NCBI GenBank assembly: GCA_944990035.1
Contig: CALYLX010000082.1
Location: 496,001 to 560,000 of the forward strand
DNA length: 64,000 bases
Direction of reading: 5' to 3'
DNA from: Clitopilus passeckerianus
Lineage: Eukaryota > Basidiomycota > Agaricomycetes > Agaricales > Entolomataceae
The first letter of the stretch is position 1, and every line of letters begins with the position of its first letter. Positions 47,506-59,471 of the stretch are shown here, piece by piece. Position numbers and translations under genes: made by a program. Under the pieces are notes generated by a model. That model had not been told where the DNA came from. It made no database searches and saw only the letters and a program-made list of their open reading frames with translations.

Positions 47506-48542
47506 TTGATTTGACGAAGTAATGCCCTACGCCCTATAACTCTTCTATTTACTCTCGATTTATCGATAATCTATCTAACTTCGCACGTATGAATCAAATC
47601 ACTTAGGCTTGGTGATCAGAAAACCCATAGCTCTAATATTGCGGTAGAGTATGGTACAAACAAGGTGCTCGCTAATGGCGAAAATCGAAAAGTACACTAA
47701 GATGATAATATTACCCGCCCAATAACTGAATTAACGTGTTCATGTTCCCCATTGACTTCGGGTGCAGGAACAACTTGAATTGCGGAAGGCACGGATAGCA
47801 GGTGGAGTAGGATTCGTATGGTGGCGTATGTAATCGGAACCTCCAGCAAGACAGGAGGCGATTTGGAATGAACCCTCCAGCATCATGAGTAATGTCTTGA
47901 AAATTGAAATAAAGTGATTGCAGTTGAATCAGGCTGTGCAGTGGAGAGCATATCCTGCTGTTCAAAGCTCCACAGCCTCTGCTGTTTGAGCTATTTGAAC
48001 AAACGTACAGTAGGAGGGATAAGCGATTACCAGTCAACTTGAACAAACCATCGGTGGTTTGTCAGAGCGTGGGCGAAGTACTTTAGGGCAGGCCTCGATC
48101 ATCTGCAACTCCGAGTCTCCGGAGGGACAGGTGAAACCAATGTCAACGATGGCCGCATTCAAATTGAAACCGCTCCTCCTTTGCTTAACTGCGAGTATCC
48201 CGCAGTCTCTGTACTGGTTGACGTGGGCAGTATGCTAGACCCGAAGGCACCTCCCTCGGAAATTCAGAAGGCCATGAAACCTGACAGAAAATTCGAGCAA
48301 TTGCCAAATATTGTATCTGCTCAAGATCGCGCAATCTGCGAGCTACTAGGGCGATTTCTTCACCTTTTTGCCTACCTTTGGCTGTGGTACCACTCGTGGC
48401 ATCAGACTCGGACGAGGGTCGGGAGGGTCACGCCTGAGTGACTCAGGCCATGATTCTGTGACGAACGCGTTCCGACCGCACCATCGGGCCACGACCTATC
48501 GCCTGAGTGTCGCGTCTTTGAAGCTCGGGTTCTACGGTCTCA
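47506..48542. other. intergenic between oxygenase paralogues
   Basis: About 1 kb with the 3' flank of the split gene and the promoter of the next copy. No gene or repeat recognised. Confidence 0.4.
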
Positions 48543-51500
48543 ATGACCACGCATTACAAGAAATCTGCCAAGAAACCAATTGCAGCGAAAGATATCAGGG
48601 TGAGCTCGGGATCCCGGGTTGCTGGACCCTTTATTGAATTTGACAAACAATTATAGGATGAGCTCGATGCTGCTCTACAAGGAGACTTCCAATTCAACGG
48701 AAGCTTCTATTGTGCTCAAAAGCTGTCAACGGCCCCAAATGCCTGCTTAAATATTGAGGGCGCAGGCCCAGTTGGTCTTCCTCTCAGCGAACGTGATGCT
48801 AAAGCCATTATTCAAGTAGCAAAGCAAGCACCGTTCGGGCACGGAACAGAAACTCTGGTCGATAAAAATGTTTGGGATACTTGGGAAATTGAACCTAGCC
48901 AACTTAATTTCGATAACCCAGAATGGGTCAAATTCGTTGAGACGACGGTTGTAAACACCGTTTGGGCGGGCCTTGGCGTAACGAAGCCCACTTCAACGCC
49001 CAAATGCGAACTCTACAAGCTGCTTGTATACGAACCAGGCTCACAGTACGTGTTTGGTCTACTCAACGCAAATTCGATATTAATGACACCTTCCAATAGT
49101 TTCTTGCCTCATCAAGAGTACGCTCACTTTTGGTAACACTGATTCCTGTTACTCATTACCTGCCAGTACGGAAAAGGCGGCTGGCATGTTTGCTACCATT
49201 GTGATCCTTCTTCCGTCACCATACGAAGGCGGCCAAGTACATGTCACCCATGCGTCAAAGACGGATGTCATTGACCTCTCGCAGAACTCACATCTGTCAA
49301 CGTCTGTTCTTGCCTGGTATACGGACATCACCCACGAAGTGAAGCCCATAACGTCAGGCTACCGCCTTGCCCTATCATACAACCTCATTCATACCTCCCA
49401 TCCCGACACGATACCCCATCTCCCAAGGATGGACGACGCGATCTCGAAGGTCCGAACAGTCTTAGAAAAATGGCGGCAGTCCCCGTTCAAGGACGAGAAG
49501 CGGAAATTGAATCTCCTTGCCTACCTCCTGAAGCACCAGTACAACAATCATAACCTGCGAGTGGGGGCGAGGGTTCTGAAGGGGCAAGACGCTCATCTTG
49601 TCGCTCATGTCCGGGCGGCCGCTGAGGGTGTGGGTTACATGGTCCTCCTTGGAGCTCTGGAGTATCATCTGCAAGGCTCTGGAGACGACGAAGGGTATGG
49701 TGATACTTGGGGGAAGAGGGGCCGCTACAATGACTACGAGGAAGAACACAATGATGACGATGTTGGGTTCCTGTCATGACCCACCTTTTAGGGGGTTCTT
49801 ACATCGATCCCCATCGCTCTAGAACCCCCGCATTTTGCCTAGAACCATGTATCCATGTTCCATGGACTCCCTGGTTACCCCCTAGCGATGCACAGTCATG
49901 CACAGTTCTTGGTTGTCCCCCAACTGTCCCCCCATGACTCTACCTGACTCACTTACCTCCCTGACTCTTACTGACTCATATGGCCTCTAGTAGAGTATTC
50001 TACAGTATATATACCATCTCTAGACATCGTATTTCCTTACCCTTGATATACTAGTAAACCCACCTGTCTTGTTCTTGTCTCTTTTCTCTCCTCTCGCTTT
50101 TCTGCACAGCCACAGCATCAGAGGTCTTCTACCTTCGCTTTGGCACACTGTATACTATCTAGAACACCCAATAGACCCCCGGATCTGGTGTCAGACCATT
50201 TCCCTTTGTATTCCACCGCTTCCCAGACCCCCTAGAAGGTTCTACAACCCCTAAACCCCCCCAAAACTCCGGTCACTTCCTGCATACCTGCCTAGTGGGA
50301 TCTCTCAGAAGGTCTTGTCTATCCAGGAATAGTCGGGTCCTTACAGTTCCTGGAGATCTACGAGAGGGAGCTCAAGGTTGAGAATGTTGTCGACTTGGAT
50401 GGTCACGATATGATTGGTGGCCATGCCTTGGAGCTTGGCGAAGACAGTCTGGTGCCCAAGGATCCGTTTGAAGATGCGGATCCCGACGAACGACAGTATG
50501 AAGGCTACATGGGGAACGTAAGTAATTGTCATTGCTGCATTCTACCACAGCTTGCTCATAAACCTCCAGGGTGCTGGTGAATTGGATCACTGTACGCAAT
50601 TGCCACCCCGTACTGCATAATATATTACTGACTCATTTCTCTTAGGGTACAGGCGAACGGTGCTCATCTTGGTCCATAAAGATGATGCCGACGGGATATT
50701 CCTCGACGTTGGGGGAATATCATACGCTATGGCCAAGATACGAGAAACGGACCCAGACCAACCCACCGAGGACAACAAGAAGTTGATGGAATTCATAATC
50801 AAGGGGCTGAAGCCTTCAGACGCCCAGATAGCAAGAGAGGCCATGTCTTACGCTGTTCGTTGGAGGTCACTCGATACCTGGAATGCAATCATCCAGAAGG
50901 AAGGCTTGTTGATTACAAGCCTCACTCCTGATCAGCTGGTCACTGCGCTTGACGCCTTTACGTTCGAAGAGATTCGGTCAAGGTTTGTATATTATTCAAC
51001 TTCACATCTGGTCTCCCGAAATAACACCTCGTTGCTAGCTTCGAACGCCTTCTCCGGAGGCCTCAACCCCTGAAAGACAGGATTCAGCTCATTGATGCCA
51101 TACATGCGAAGGCGGACAGCGAAGATGCAGAAACGGTCGCTGGATGGTGCGACACCTGGTCCCTCCAAGCCTCGCGTGCTTTCACAACTCCGAGGGAGGA
51201 TGACATCCCATCCCTGATCGGCGTCGCAAAAAGGCGGGGCCTGCCATTTTTGGCTACAGAGTGCGTTCTTTGGTGTTGACATGATCCATGATACTGACAC
51301 GTTAAATTCTCAGGATACTGCCTCAGTTATCAAGGAATGCAAATATGTTTGGCTTCATGATCGCCTTCATCAAGTCGCTGCAGCAGAACCGTGAAGCCAT
51401 AGCAAGCTCTGCTGACTCGGCCTCACCACCCGTCAAATGGGTTACATTCATGAACCAATGCTTGGAGATCATTTCCAATCAATGCGAGGCTATTCAAATA

Positions 51501-52304
51501 CAGGCCCAGAACAGATGGACCCCCGACCATACGACCGAGCAGCTCAAGAAATACTTTCAAGTAGTGACCCTTTGCGTCACGACTCAGCAGGTTGGACCCT
51601 GTGTCAAGCTCTGCCAGAACTTGCTCGCTATCTCTGGCGATATTCATACGAAATTCAGCAAAGTCTACATTCCATTTGTCGCCTCCTTCGCGATGCTTTG
51701 TCGGAAAAATAACTTCGACATTCTCACCCCTCCCTTTGACGACCTTCTGCGACGTCTAGTGTCGTCCTACCTTCATTCCATACTCAAATCGTCATCAACT
51801 CAACACCTGTTGAAGGTCAGGAAGTTGGGATGCGGATGCAGCGATTGCGAGCAGCTGGATAGCTTCATAACCGATTCTAACAAGAAGCAGCACTCTTTCA
51901 AGGCCCACCAGAGTGTTCGAAGCCATATCGAAGGCCGCATCAGGGCCGCGCCCGATCTCCTCACCTACGATACCATCCGTTCCGGTGTTCCTCATACGCT
52001 GGAGGTCAAGAAACACGCAGGTGTTGTCTCGGCCCAGCAGTGGGCCACTCGCCTTGCAAATGCCAAAGCATTCATCACAAGCATTGGTGACGCCGCTGTC
52101 ATTGCACGGCTAATGGGCAACCGCTTCCCCGATGTTCAAGCTGCACTAAGTGGAACGCTGCATTTTGCCGACACCCCGCCAACGCCCGGCAGCGCTCCTG
52201 CAACGACATCCACAACAACTTCTAGCATGCCTACAGCAAGCACGGGACAGAAGAGGAAGCAGCCTGATCATGTCGTGGATCATGGGGTCATCTATCTGAC
52301 CTGA
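48543..52304 (+). pseudogene. 2OG oxygenase-like paralogue interrupted by a solo LTR
   Basis: Third array member. Exons (about 48543-48599, 48657-49045, 49100-49117, 49167-49771 plus 50351-50517, 50570-50591, 50646-50982, 51039-51260, 51314-52304) total 2,808 nt once the LTR and one target copy are left out, an exact multiple of three (935 aa). The 18-nt and 22-nt exons match the intact paralogue in length. Iron ligands are present (FLPHQD), as are GGQVHV and HEVKPITSGYRLALSYN, so the catalytic part was sound before the hit. The LTR in the fourth coding exon causes a stop shortly after residues NDDDVGFL. The C-terminal half keeps GCGCSDCEQLDSFI and ends in a KRKQPDHVVDHGVIYLT tail. A truncated catalytic protein could still be made. 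Confidence 0.8.
49772..50345. mobile_element. solo LTR with 5-bp target-site duplication
   Basis: 574 bp beginning TGTCATGACC and ending GGGTCCTTACA, i.e. the TG..CA ends of an LTR, with TGT/ACA as the short inverted tips. It is flanked by GTTCC at 49767-49771 and again at 50346-50350. It has no internal coding sequence and a TATA-like ACAGTATATATACC near 50003, as expected for an LTR promoter. It is unlike the 462-bp LTRs at 53162 and 59689, so it comes from a different retrotransposon family. Confidence 0.9.
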
Positions 52305-52577
52305 ACGGACTTGGGGCAAGATTTCGGGTACTGAGGCGTGGTTGGTATTGGGACTTCTAGGAACATGCCGTACGTTCTGCTACGATTATTTACACCATAC
52401 TTTAACATGAAAATAATAGTAAAAGTAATCTCACACATTGAGCGAGAATCACTGGTTGACGCGTCTGGCCATGTGGTCGTCGCGTCAGTCGCGTCCGGAA
52501 TCTGGATGCCGTTGTTGGGGTTGGACGCGCAATACCCGGGTCCAGGAGCTCAGTTATCTCTACCTTCGACGACCTGT

Positions 52578-53161
52578 ATGAGTGAGGGAGAAAATGCAGC
52601 ACTGGCCAAGCCTGGCGCAGTACAGATTAGTCGTGGACCGGTTTATGGGAAGGACTTGGTTGTGCGTCGCTTCCTTACTAATACATACCATTCAAAATTC
52701 AAATTTTCAATACCGGCAGTGCGATCTTGAAGACGTTCTTCAAGGGGATTTAGACTTCAAGGGAAAATTCTACCATTCCTCCAATCAAACATTGACCCCA
52801 AATCCCGGCCTGAGTATCGAGGGTCTGGGATCAATCGGACTTCCCCTCAGTTCCAGAGAGGCAAGGACTCTCATCGGCTATGCTTCTGCAAATATTTCGA
52901 CCGTGCAAGGTGACCAAGCTTATCCCAGTTTCTGGGAGATCCAGCCTGAACGCGTCAAGTTCCTCAATCAAGATTGGGAAGGTGCCATCCAAAGCTCTGT
53001 TTTGGCGGTCTGTAAATCTTTGGGCGTACTCCCCTGGATTTCCCCTATCAAGTGCCGATTGCATCGACTACTTATACTCGATAATGGCGCTCAGTAAGTT
53101 CCCGAACAGTCCTTTTCAGGCTTCGTACACCTAATAATTCACAAATGATCTAGGTCAACGC
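52578..53161 (+). pseudogene. 2OG oxygenase-like paralogue truncated by a retrotransposon
   Basis: Fourth array member, 5' part only. Exon 1 (about 52578-52658, MSEGENAALAKPG) splices in frame to exon 2 (52720-53093). That exon holds the N-terminal module (LQGDLDFKGKFYHSS, GSIGLPLSSREAR, FLNQDWEGAIQSS), ending at the same splice position before the iron-binding mini-exon as in the paralogues. After the next acceptor (CTAG at about 53149-53152) only nine bases remain before the LTR at 53162. The rest of the gene is beyond the retrotransposon block, outside the window or lost. As exon 2 is open, the truncation may be the only damage. Confidence 0.7.
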
Positions 53162-53623
53162 TGTTAAGCTAGTATCGCTACGTGCTCAACCAAGTATCAA
53201 GAGTTCAGCTGCTTAGTCCTCTACCAGCCTTTGTAGAGATGAGCGAGAGTAATCGAGCGAGTCAAAGTTAAAGCAAATAGCGATGTATAGGCTTTTAGGT
53301 CAAGCTGGGGAAGCAAGACCGAAAGCGTGAAAGTATTTATACATGAAGAGTAGGGCTAAGGGTTGGGCATTGCGCAGCAATGCTAAGTAAGCAAAAGTAA
53401 GTATGACTCGGAGTGAGTCAGAGTAAGAGTCACAACGAGTCATGGTAAGTAAATATAGTACAAGTATCCCACGATCGTGAGAACACTGAGTAATCGTAGC
53501 TAAAGGGATGAGTAATGCGCAGCAGTACTGAGTAATTGTATAAACGTAAGCGGGGCGGGGATAGTAATGGTAGATGAGTAAAAGGAAAAAGAGTCCGGGT
53601 GCGTATCCAAGGTAACTGTAACA
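53162..53623 (-). repeat. LTR (3' LTR of copy A)
   Basis: 462 bp, TGTTAAGC at the left edge and GTAACA at the right, TGTTA/TAACA inverted tips. It contains repeated GAGTA/AGTAA-rich segments and the same sequence as 59689-60150. Confidence 0.9.
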
Positions 53624-53637
53624 TTACCCTCTCGCTA
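53624..53637 (-). other. polypurine tract
   Basis: On the minus strand AGCGAGAGGGTAA directly precedes the 3' LTR, the position and composition expected of the plus-strand primer. The same stretch lies next to the middle LTR at 60151. Confidence 0.55.
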
Positions 53638-53654
53638 GCGTTGAAGTCACCTGA

Positions 53655-54591
53655 CTTCAATTCTTCTTCTTGCCCCAGAAATGGCGGTCTATGTTCTTCC
53701 AATAGCGTTGTGGACAGTTAACCGGGTAATGGCCTGGGCCGCGATGATGACACAGACGACAAACAAAACAAAAGCAATGGTATTGTCGATGTCTGCCTCC
53801 GCAAACATAGCATCGGAAGTGTCGGGGCGGTGGTGGCTGGTTGGCAAGGTATCCGGTACGCAGCGCCTTCTGTGACGAGATCGTTGAGGAAGAGGGTTCA
53901 CCAGAGTTGGCGAATCTGACTCTGGTGGGCTTTCGAATGCGGAGAGGTAAGGTGTCGGTGGGTTTGACATTTGGGTTGACGTTTTCCTTGTCGCTATCTT
54001 GATCCTCGGGTGTAGTTTGAATGAAGGGATTGTGCTTTATCTTGGCAGCGGTAGCAAGGTTGGTGACGGGGGGAATTCTTGGAGGGTTCCTCGAACCTGA
54101 CGTGCCGTGAGAATCGTCGGTTCTTCGGTGGTTTGATCTTCCTCAGGCCCCCAGGGATTGGCGGCAAGGGTTTCGAAATCTGTCTCCTTCGGGTTGGGGA
54201 ACCAACTTCGTCGTTCAGGATAGTGCTGATCAAGGAAGGCTGTACCTCCGGCAGCGAAGAAGAGGTCGGTGAGGGTTTCCTCCGTGCGTTGGTCAGAGCT
54301 GTCAAGAGCTCGATCAAGTTCTTCAAGGGTTTTCGAATATAGGTGGCGTAGACGAGCCACTTCGTTGCGGAATTCGGTTCTTCGGTCGTGGTAGGCTGAG
54401 CCCCGCTCTGCCACTTCGGTGAGGAGGTTGTCGTTGCTGCTCCAGGCAGTGTTCGTACGGAGCGCCGTAACAGCGGAATCGGTTTTGAAGGTGTTAAGGA
54501 TGATGGTGCGGTCGTAGGAGGAGACATTGGAGGACATTATAAGCAAGATGTGTTTGCTTCGGCAAAGTGCTGTGGGTTGATGGAGATTCAC
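53655..54591 (-). CDS. extra retrotransposon ORF with Cys-knuckles, copy A
   Basis: Third coding region downstream of pol, overlapping its stop by four bases. It starts at 54591; about 180 codons of charged, helical sequence (FRNEVARLRHLYSKTLEELD) run to a GGGGGG run at about 54068-54073. There the frame must shift by one to continue (VTNLATAAKIKHNPF) into a C-terminal part with two Cys motifs, CYVCGGRHRQYHC and CRLCHHRGPGHYPVNC, ending KKKN at about 53655. The homopolymer site makes a sequencing error or programmed slippage equally possible. Both copies share it. The knuckles suggest nucleic-acid binding; no envelope features (signal peptide, clear TM) were seen. Confidence 0.5.
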
Positions 54592-57500
54592 CGAATGTTC
54601 TTCCTCTTCTTATATGCTTCAAGGGTCTTCTTGGCGTTCTGGAGGTTTCTCACAGGTTCCCATGAGTTCTCCGATGTCGGATATCCTTTCCACTTGATCT
54701 TGTAAAGGATCTTCCCACGATGTCGTTTGTGTGCGACAATTTCTTCCACTTCCCATTCTTCTTCTTGATTGATGAGGTCAGGTGGCGGTTCTAGGAAATT
54801 GGGCCCATGTGTCTCGGTTTCCTTGTATGGTGTGAGGAGGGTGGCGTGGAACACAGGGTGAATTTTCCATGCTCGGGGTAGGTCTAATCTGTAGGTCAGC
54901 GGACCTAGAACTTCTTTGATCGTGAAGGGCCTTCTCGTCGTGGCGTGAACTTCTTTGAGTAGTATGCCAGTTTTAGGTTAGTTGTTTCCAACCAAACCTT
55001 CTGTCCTTGTTCAAATGGTTTGAAGTTACTTCGGACACGTTCGGCCATCTTTCGTCTCGCAAGTTCATGGGCAGCCGCAGCTTCGTCTCGTGCCTGTTGG
55101 AGTTCTTTCATTCGGGTTTCCGCAGCAGGGACATTGGTCTTCTGATATGGAAGGGGAATAGCACGTGGTTCTGCTCCGTTCATTAGGTAGAATGGAGTTT
55201 GTGCGGTGACGGCATGAACACGTTTGTTATGGGCGAATTCCATTAGGGGAATTAGTTCTAGCCATTTCTCGGGGTTGTTGGCGCAGAATAGTCAGAGATA
55301 AGCGCCAATGTCTTGGTTGACGCGTTCGGTTTCTCCATCTGCTTGTGGGTGATATGCGGTTGTCAGGGAAAGCTTGATTCCTAGGAGTCGTCCTAGTTCT
55401 TGGAATACTTTGGATGCGAATTGTGGACCTCTATCGGATATCAGTTTATCAGGAAGTCCGAATCTTCTGTAGACAGCATCCAGGTAGTTGTTGGCAGTGC
55501 CTAGGGCGTCAATGGTCTTCTTGCAAGGGATCAAAATTACCCCCTTACTAAGGCCATGGTCTACCACGACCATGAGTGAGTCGTAACCGTTAACCTCAGG
55601 AAGATCAGTGATGAAATCTGTAGAGGCAAGTTCGAAGGGTCGTGTGGCGGTAAATTTGACTGGGTTCAGGGGAGGTGCCGTGGGGTGTGTATTGACCTTC
55701 ATCTGTTGGCAAAGGGCACATCCATCAACGTAGGATTTGACAGTTCCAAACATTCTGGGCCACCAGTAGTGTTCGGAAATTAACTCCATCGTCTTGAATG
55801 CTCCTGGGTGCCCGGCCATAGGTGTGTCATGATACTTCTGTATGAGGCTTCGTCGTAGGGTAGCGTCATTAGGGACGTAGCATCGCCCTCGGAAGAAGAG
55901 GAGAGAGTCCTCTACTTTCCAGTCGGCTAAAGCCGATTTGATGGGGGTAGAGTGGTTCTTCAGGTGTCGTATTGCTTCCGTGAAGAATTCGTCTTTCATC
56001 ATGTGTTCGGCAAATTCCGCCTTAAGTTCGGTGTCTATTGTTCGGATGAAGAGTTTATCAGGTAGCATGGTGATGTCTTCGTTGTCGGTGTCGTGGTCTA
56101 GAATGTGATCTGCTCGTCGGGATAGTTCGTCAGATTGGACCATCTGAGTTCCTGGTACATGGACTAGGTTTAGGTCATATTGGGAGAGGAGTAAACTCCA
56201 TCGTGCTTGTCGTCGGCTAAGTTTCTGTGGCGTTCGGTAGTAGGTCAGGTTCTTATGGTCGGAGAATACCGTGACAGGGTGGGCTGATCCTTGTAGATAG
56301 TGTCGCCAAGTCTCCAGTGCTCTGACTATAGCGAGTAGTTCCCTGTCGTAGATTTCGTAGTTCCGTTCGGTTGGGGTGAAGGAGTGAGAGATGTATCCAC
56401 AAGGGTGCCAGTCGTTATTTTCGTCTCGTTGGCGTAGCACTGCTCCTGTTGCCCACTTGGATGCATCACATTCAATGGTGAATGGTTTCGTTGGATCGGG
56501 CATCGTGAGTACGGGTGTCTCCGCGAACCTTTTCTTTAGGGCTTCAAATGCTTCTTCTTGTTCCTTTCCCCATGTAAAGGGCTGATCTTTCTTGGTGAGA
56601 TTGTTCAGGGGTCGGGCTAGTTCCGCATATTTCCCTATGAACCTTCGGTAGAAGTTGCCAAATCCCAAAAGGACCGAACTTCTTTACGGTGGTCGGGGTT
56701 GGCCATTTCTTTATCCCATCGAGTTTAGTCGGGTCCATGTGGATCTTGTCTGGTGATATGATCATTCCAAGGAACTCGACTTCTGTCACGTTGAATTTGC
56801 ATTTTTCAGCTTTGAGGAACAGGTTGTGTTCCATCAGCCTTTGGAGTACCCGTTTGGTGCGCTTCTCATGTTCTCTTGGGTCTTTAGAGAAGAGTAACAT
56901 GTCATCCATGTAGATGATTAACCATCCTTCATCGATCATGTCTCTGAAGATGTGGTTCATCATTGCTTGAAACGTGGCTGGGGAGTTGCATAGTCCAAAG
57001 AACATGACGGTGGGTTCAAACAAGCCTCGATTTGTTTTGAAGGCTGCTTTCCACTCGTCTCCTTCTTTGATCCGGACATTATGATATCCCCATCGGATGT
57101 CTAGTTTTGTGAAAATCTTTGCTCCTCTGAGTTTGTCGAGTAGGTCGCTGACTAGTGGTAAGGGTAGGCATTCTTGACAGTTCCACTGTTGAGATATCGG
57201 TAATCTTGGCAGGGTCGTAGTGCGTTTGCTTCTTTTTTCGCTACAAAGAAGAAGGGTGATGCTTGAGGTGATTTCGAGGGTCGGATGTATCCTTTCCGTA
57301 AGTTTTCTTCGAGAAATTTGTCCATTTCGGCTTGCTCCTTTGGGTTGAGAGGGTAGACCTTGCAGTCTTTCGGAACAAAGTCTGGTTTGAGATCAATGGC
57401 GTGATCCCAAGGCCGAGATGGAGGAAATCGTTCTGATGCTTCTTTCTCGAAGACTTTCTTGAATTCGTGGTATTCGGGGGGAATGAGGTCTTCAAGTTTC

Positions 57501-58318
57501 TTCTTGACTTCTTCAGTTTTCTGATGTTCTAGGGTCTGGGAGATGGACGTCTTGGCGCGGATCCAGACGTTCTGGGTCGGGACAAATCGCAGTGATCCTC
57601 TGTCTCGGGTGATTCGGGAGATATTTGCGGCTCGGATTCTTCTGATTTCTGGTTCTCGATGTTCATTCGTCAATGGGGAATTGGCTCGTTCGAATATCCC
57701 CATCACTGGTTCTCCTTTCACATAGGCAATAACCAGGTCTTGTTCGTCATTGGGTTCTTCTAAGGGTGTTTCAATGGGTTTGGGTTCATCGGGTACGTTG
57801 GAAATGTCTGGGCGTGATTCCTCTGTTGCAGCTAGTCGTCTGATCTGGACTCGGGCAAGGGCCGTGCGTAGCGGGGATGTCTTGACGCGTTTGGGATTAA
57901 TGAATAGTGTCCCTTTTTGCCAGTTGATTTCTGGATTCGTTCGCTTCAGCCATGGGAGTCCGAGGATCAGGTGTTCATTCCCTAATCCGGTGACCAGGCA
58001 CCGTTCTGACGCCTTGTGTTTCCCTATCCCTATATCGACCCAGGTGTAATGGGTGATTTGCCCTGTTTTGTTGATAGTGCCATCAACATTCTTGGCAGTG
58101 AGAGGTTGTCGAAGGGGATGTGTTTTGATTCGATGGCGGGCGACGAATTCTTTGTCGATGAATAGTCCTTGAGCACCTGAGTCGACTAGTGCTTTGGTTT
58201 CAACGGTTCTTTCTTCATTCGGAGCAGAGACCTTAATGGGTAGACGCATAGATTTATCAAAAGGTTCTGCATACGACATAGAAGAAATCAGTATTGTGGC
58301 GGATTCAGACGTTGACAC
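54588..58318 (-). pseudogene. gypsy pol polyprotein, copy A (broken frame)
   Basis: Domains in order: aspartic protease (ALVDSGAQGLFID near 58190), reverse transcriptase ([13 protein letters not shown], then [12 protein letters not shown] with the YMDD box near 56910), RNase H (FTIECDASKWATGAVL), integrase with zinc-binding HPGAFKTMELISEHYWWPR and CALCQQMK and DDE residues ([28 protein letters not shown]), then a chromodomain (VEEIVAHKRHRGKILYKIKWKGYP). Frame breaks lie near 57155, 56680 and 54927, and an in-frame TGA at 55292-55294 follows DIGAYL in the integrase. The first part is in the +1 phase relative to gag and overlaps its end by 14 nt. As it stands no full pol could be made. Confidence 0.85.
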
Positions 58319-59471
58319 TGGCCGCCGTTCTAAAAATCCTCGTCGAGCTCATTCCAGAAGCTCTCCAATTCTTCCGCTTCCAACGCTCTAATGGTTCTAA
58401 CAAGATCTTTGATGTTTTTCTTGCCATAGGAGTTGGTGCTGGACTGCTTTCTCCTCTGCGTTCAGGGCATTCTCGAGAGCGATGCCCTTTCTTGAAACAG
58501 CGGAAGCATTTCCCTTCCTTCATTAACTCCTTTCTCTTTTCAAAAGATAGGGCGTCAATGTCCATGGTGTTAGGGTCTGCCGTGGTGTGGGTATTGCGGG
58601 GATTTGCGTGGGAAATAGGAGGGAGTCCTCTGTTGCGGCGGATGACGTTCTGTCCTCTACGCCATTGCGCATCAAATCGGGCAGCATGGTCGTACCATCC
58701 GTTAATGGTGACGGGAAGAGTGGGGAGGTTATAGATCTTTTCGATGATCTTGGAGTTGAGTCCTTTCTGGAAGAATTCAATCTTCGCTTTTTCATCGGTG
58801 ATCCCGGAGGCGGAGATAAGGACTTTGAATTGAGATATGTAATCGTCAATTGGTCCTTTCTGCGTGAGAGCATCAAGGGATGCAAATGCCTGTCCCTCTC
58901 CGTCTACTGGGTAGAAGGCGTTGATGAATTCTTTCTCGAATTGTTTGAACTCGGGGAGGATGATGTCGTTATCTTCGTTTGCGTAGTTCTGGCAGAAAGA
59001 TCGTTTCCATGCCAAAGCGGTTCCTTTCTTCAAAAAGGAAAGTGCAAAAGCGATTTGCTTGTTGTTGTTGTCGTAGATGTGGTCGTTCAGGCTTAGGTAC
59101 ATCTTGACTTCCAACAACCAAACTTCGGCATTTCTTCGGTCACCATCATATTCAAATGGTTGTCCCATTCGGAGTTCGGCGAGTTTCTTTGGTTCAGGGT
59201 TGGTTGGAGCCATTTCTGGTGGTTCTTGTTTCGGGGTTTGTGCGGGTGTCGGAGTCTGGGTCTGTCTGGGGGGTTCTGGTTCTGTTTCCGATTCTCCTTC
59301 GGGTTCTTGCTCCGTTTCCAATTCTTCTTCGGGTTCTTGCTCTGGTTCTGATTCTGGTTCGAGGTCTGGTTGTGGTTCTGGTTCTGGGTTCTTTACTTCT
59401 TCGGTGAAGTAGGCGCTGCTAAGGTAGTCGCCAAATCGATATTGTCGCGGGTCTTCGTCTTTCGGTACCAA
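58305..59471 (-). CDS. gypsy gag protein, copy A
   Basis: Open frame of 388 codons. After a Glu/Pro-rich N-terminal segment (about residues 25-85) comes the retrotransposon gag core (GDRRNAEVWLLEVKMYL, LKKGTALAWKRSF, QFEKEFINAFYP, GPIDDYISQFKVL). A single zinc knuckle CFRCFKKGHRSREC near the C-terminus has CX2CX4HX4C spacing. It should form the particle that packages the element RNA. No stop or frameshift is present, unlike pol. Confidence 0.85.
   Translation of the reverse strand: MVPKDEDPRQYRFGDYLSSAYFTEEVKNPEPEPQPDLEPESEPEQEPEEELETEQEPEGESETEPEPPRQTQTPTPAQTPKQEPPEMAPTNPEPKKLAELRMGQPFEYDGDRRNAEVWLLEVKMYLSLNDHIYDNNNKQIAFALSFLKKGTALAWKRSFCQNYANEDNDIILPEFKQFEKEFINAFYPVDGEGQAFASLDALTQKGPIDDYISQFKVLISASGITDEKAKIEFFQKGLNSKIIEKIYNLPTLPVTINGWYDHAARFDAQWRRGQNVIRRNRGLPPISHANPRNTHTTADPNTMDIDALSFEKRKELMKEGKCFRCFKKGHRSRECPERRGESSPAPTPMARKTSKILLEPLERWKRKNWRASGMSSTRIFRTAASVNV

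Noticed and set aside
53624..54591. Envelope gene in the gypsy element
   Set aside because: The extra ORF has Cys-knuckles and charged helices but no signal peptide or membrane anchor.
59077..59412. Plus-strand frame rich in Gly-Ser
   Set aside because: It is the antisense of the Glu/Pro-rich part of gag.
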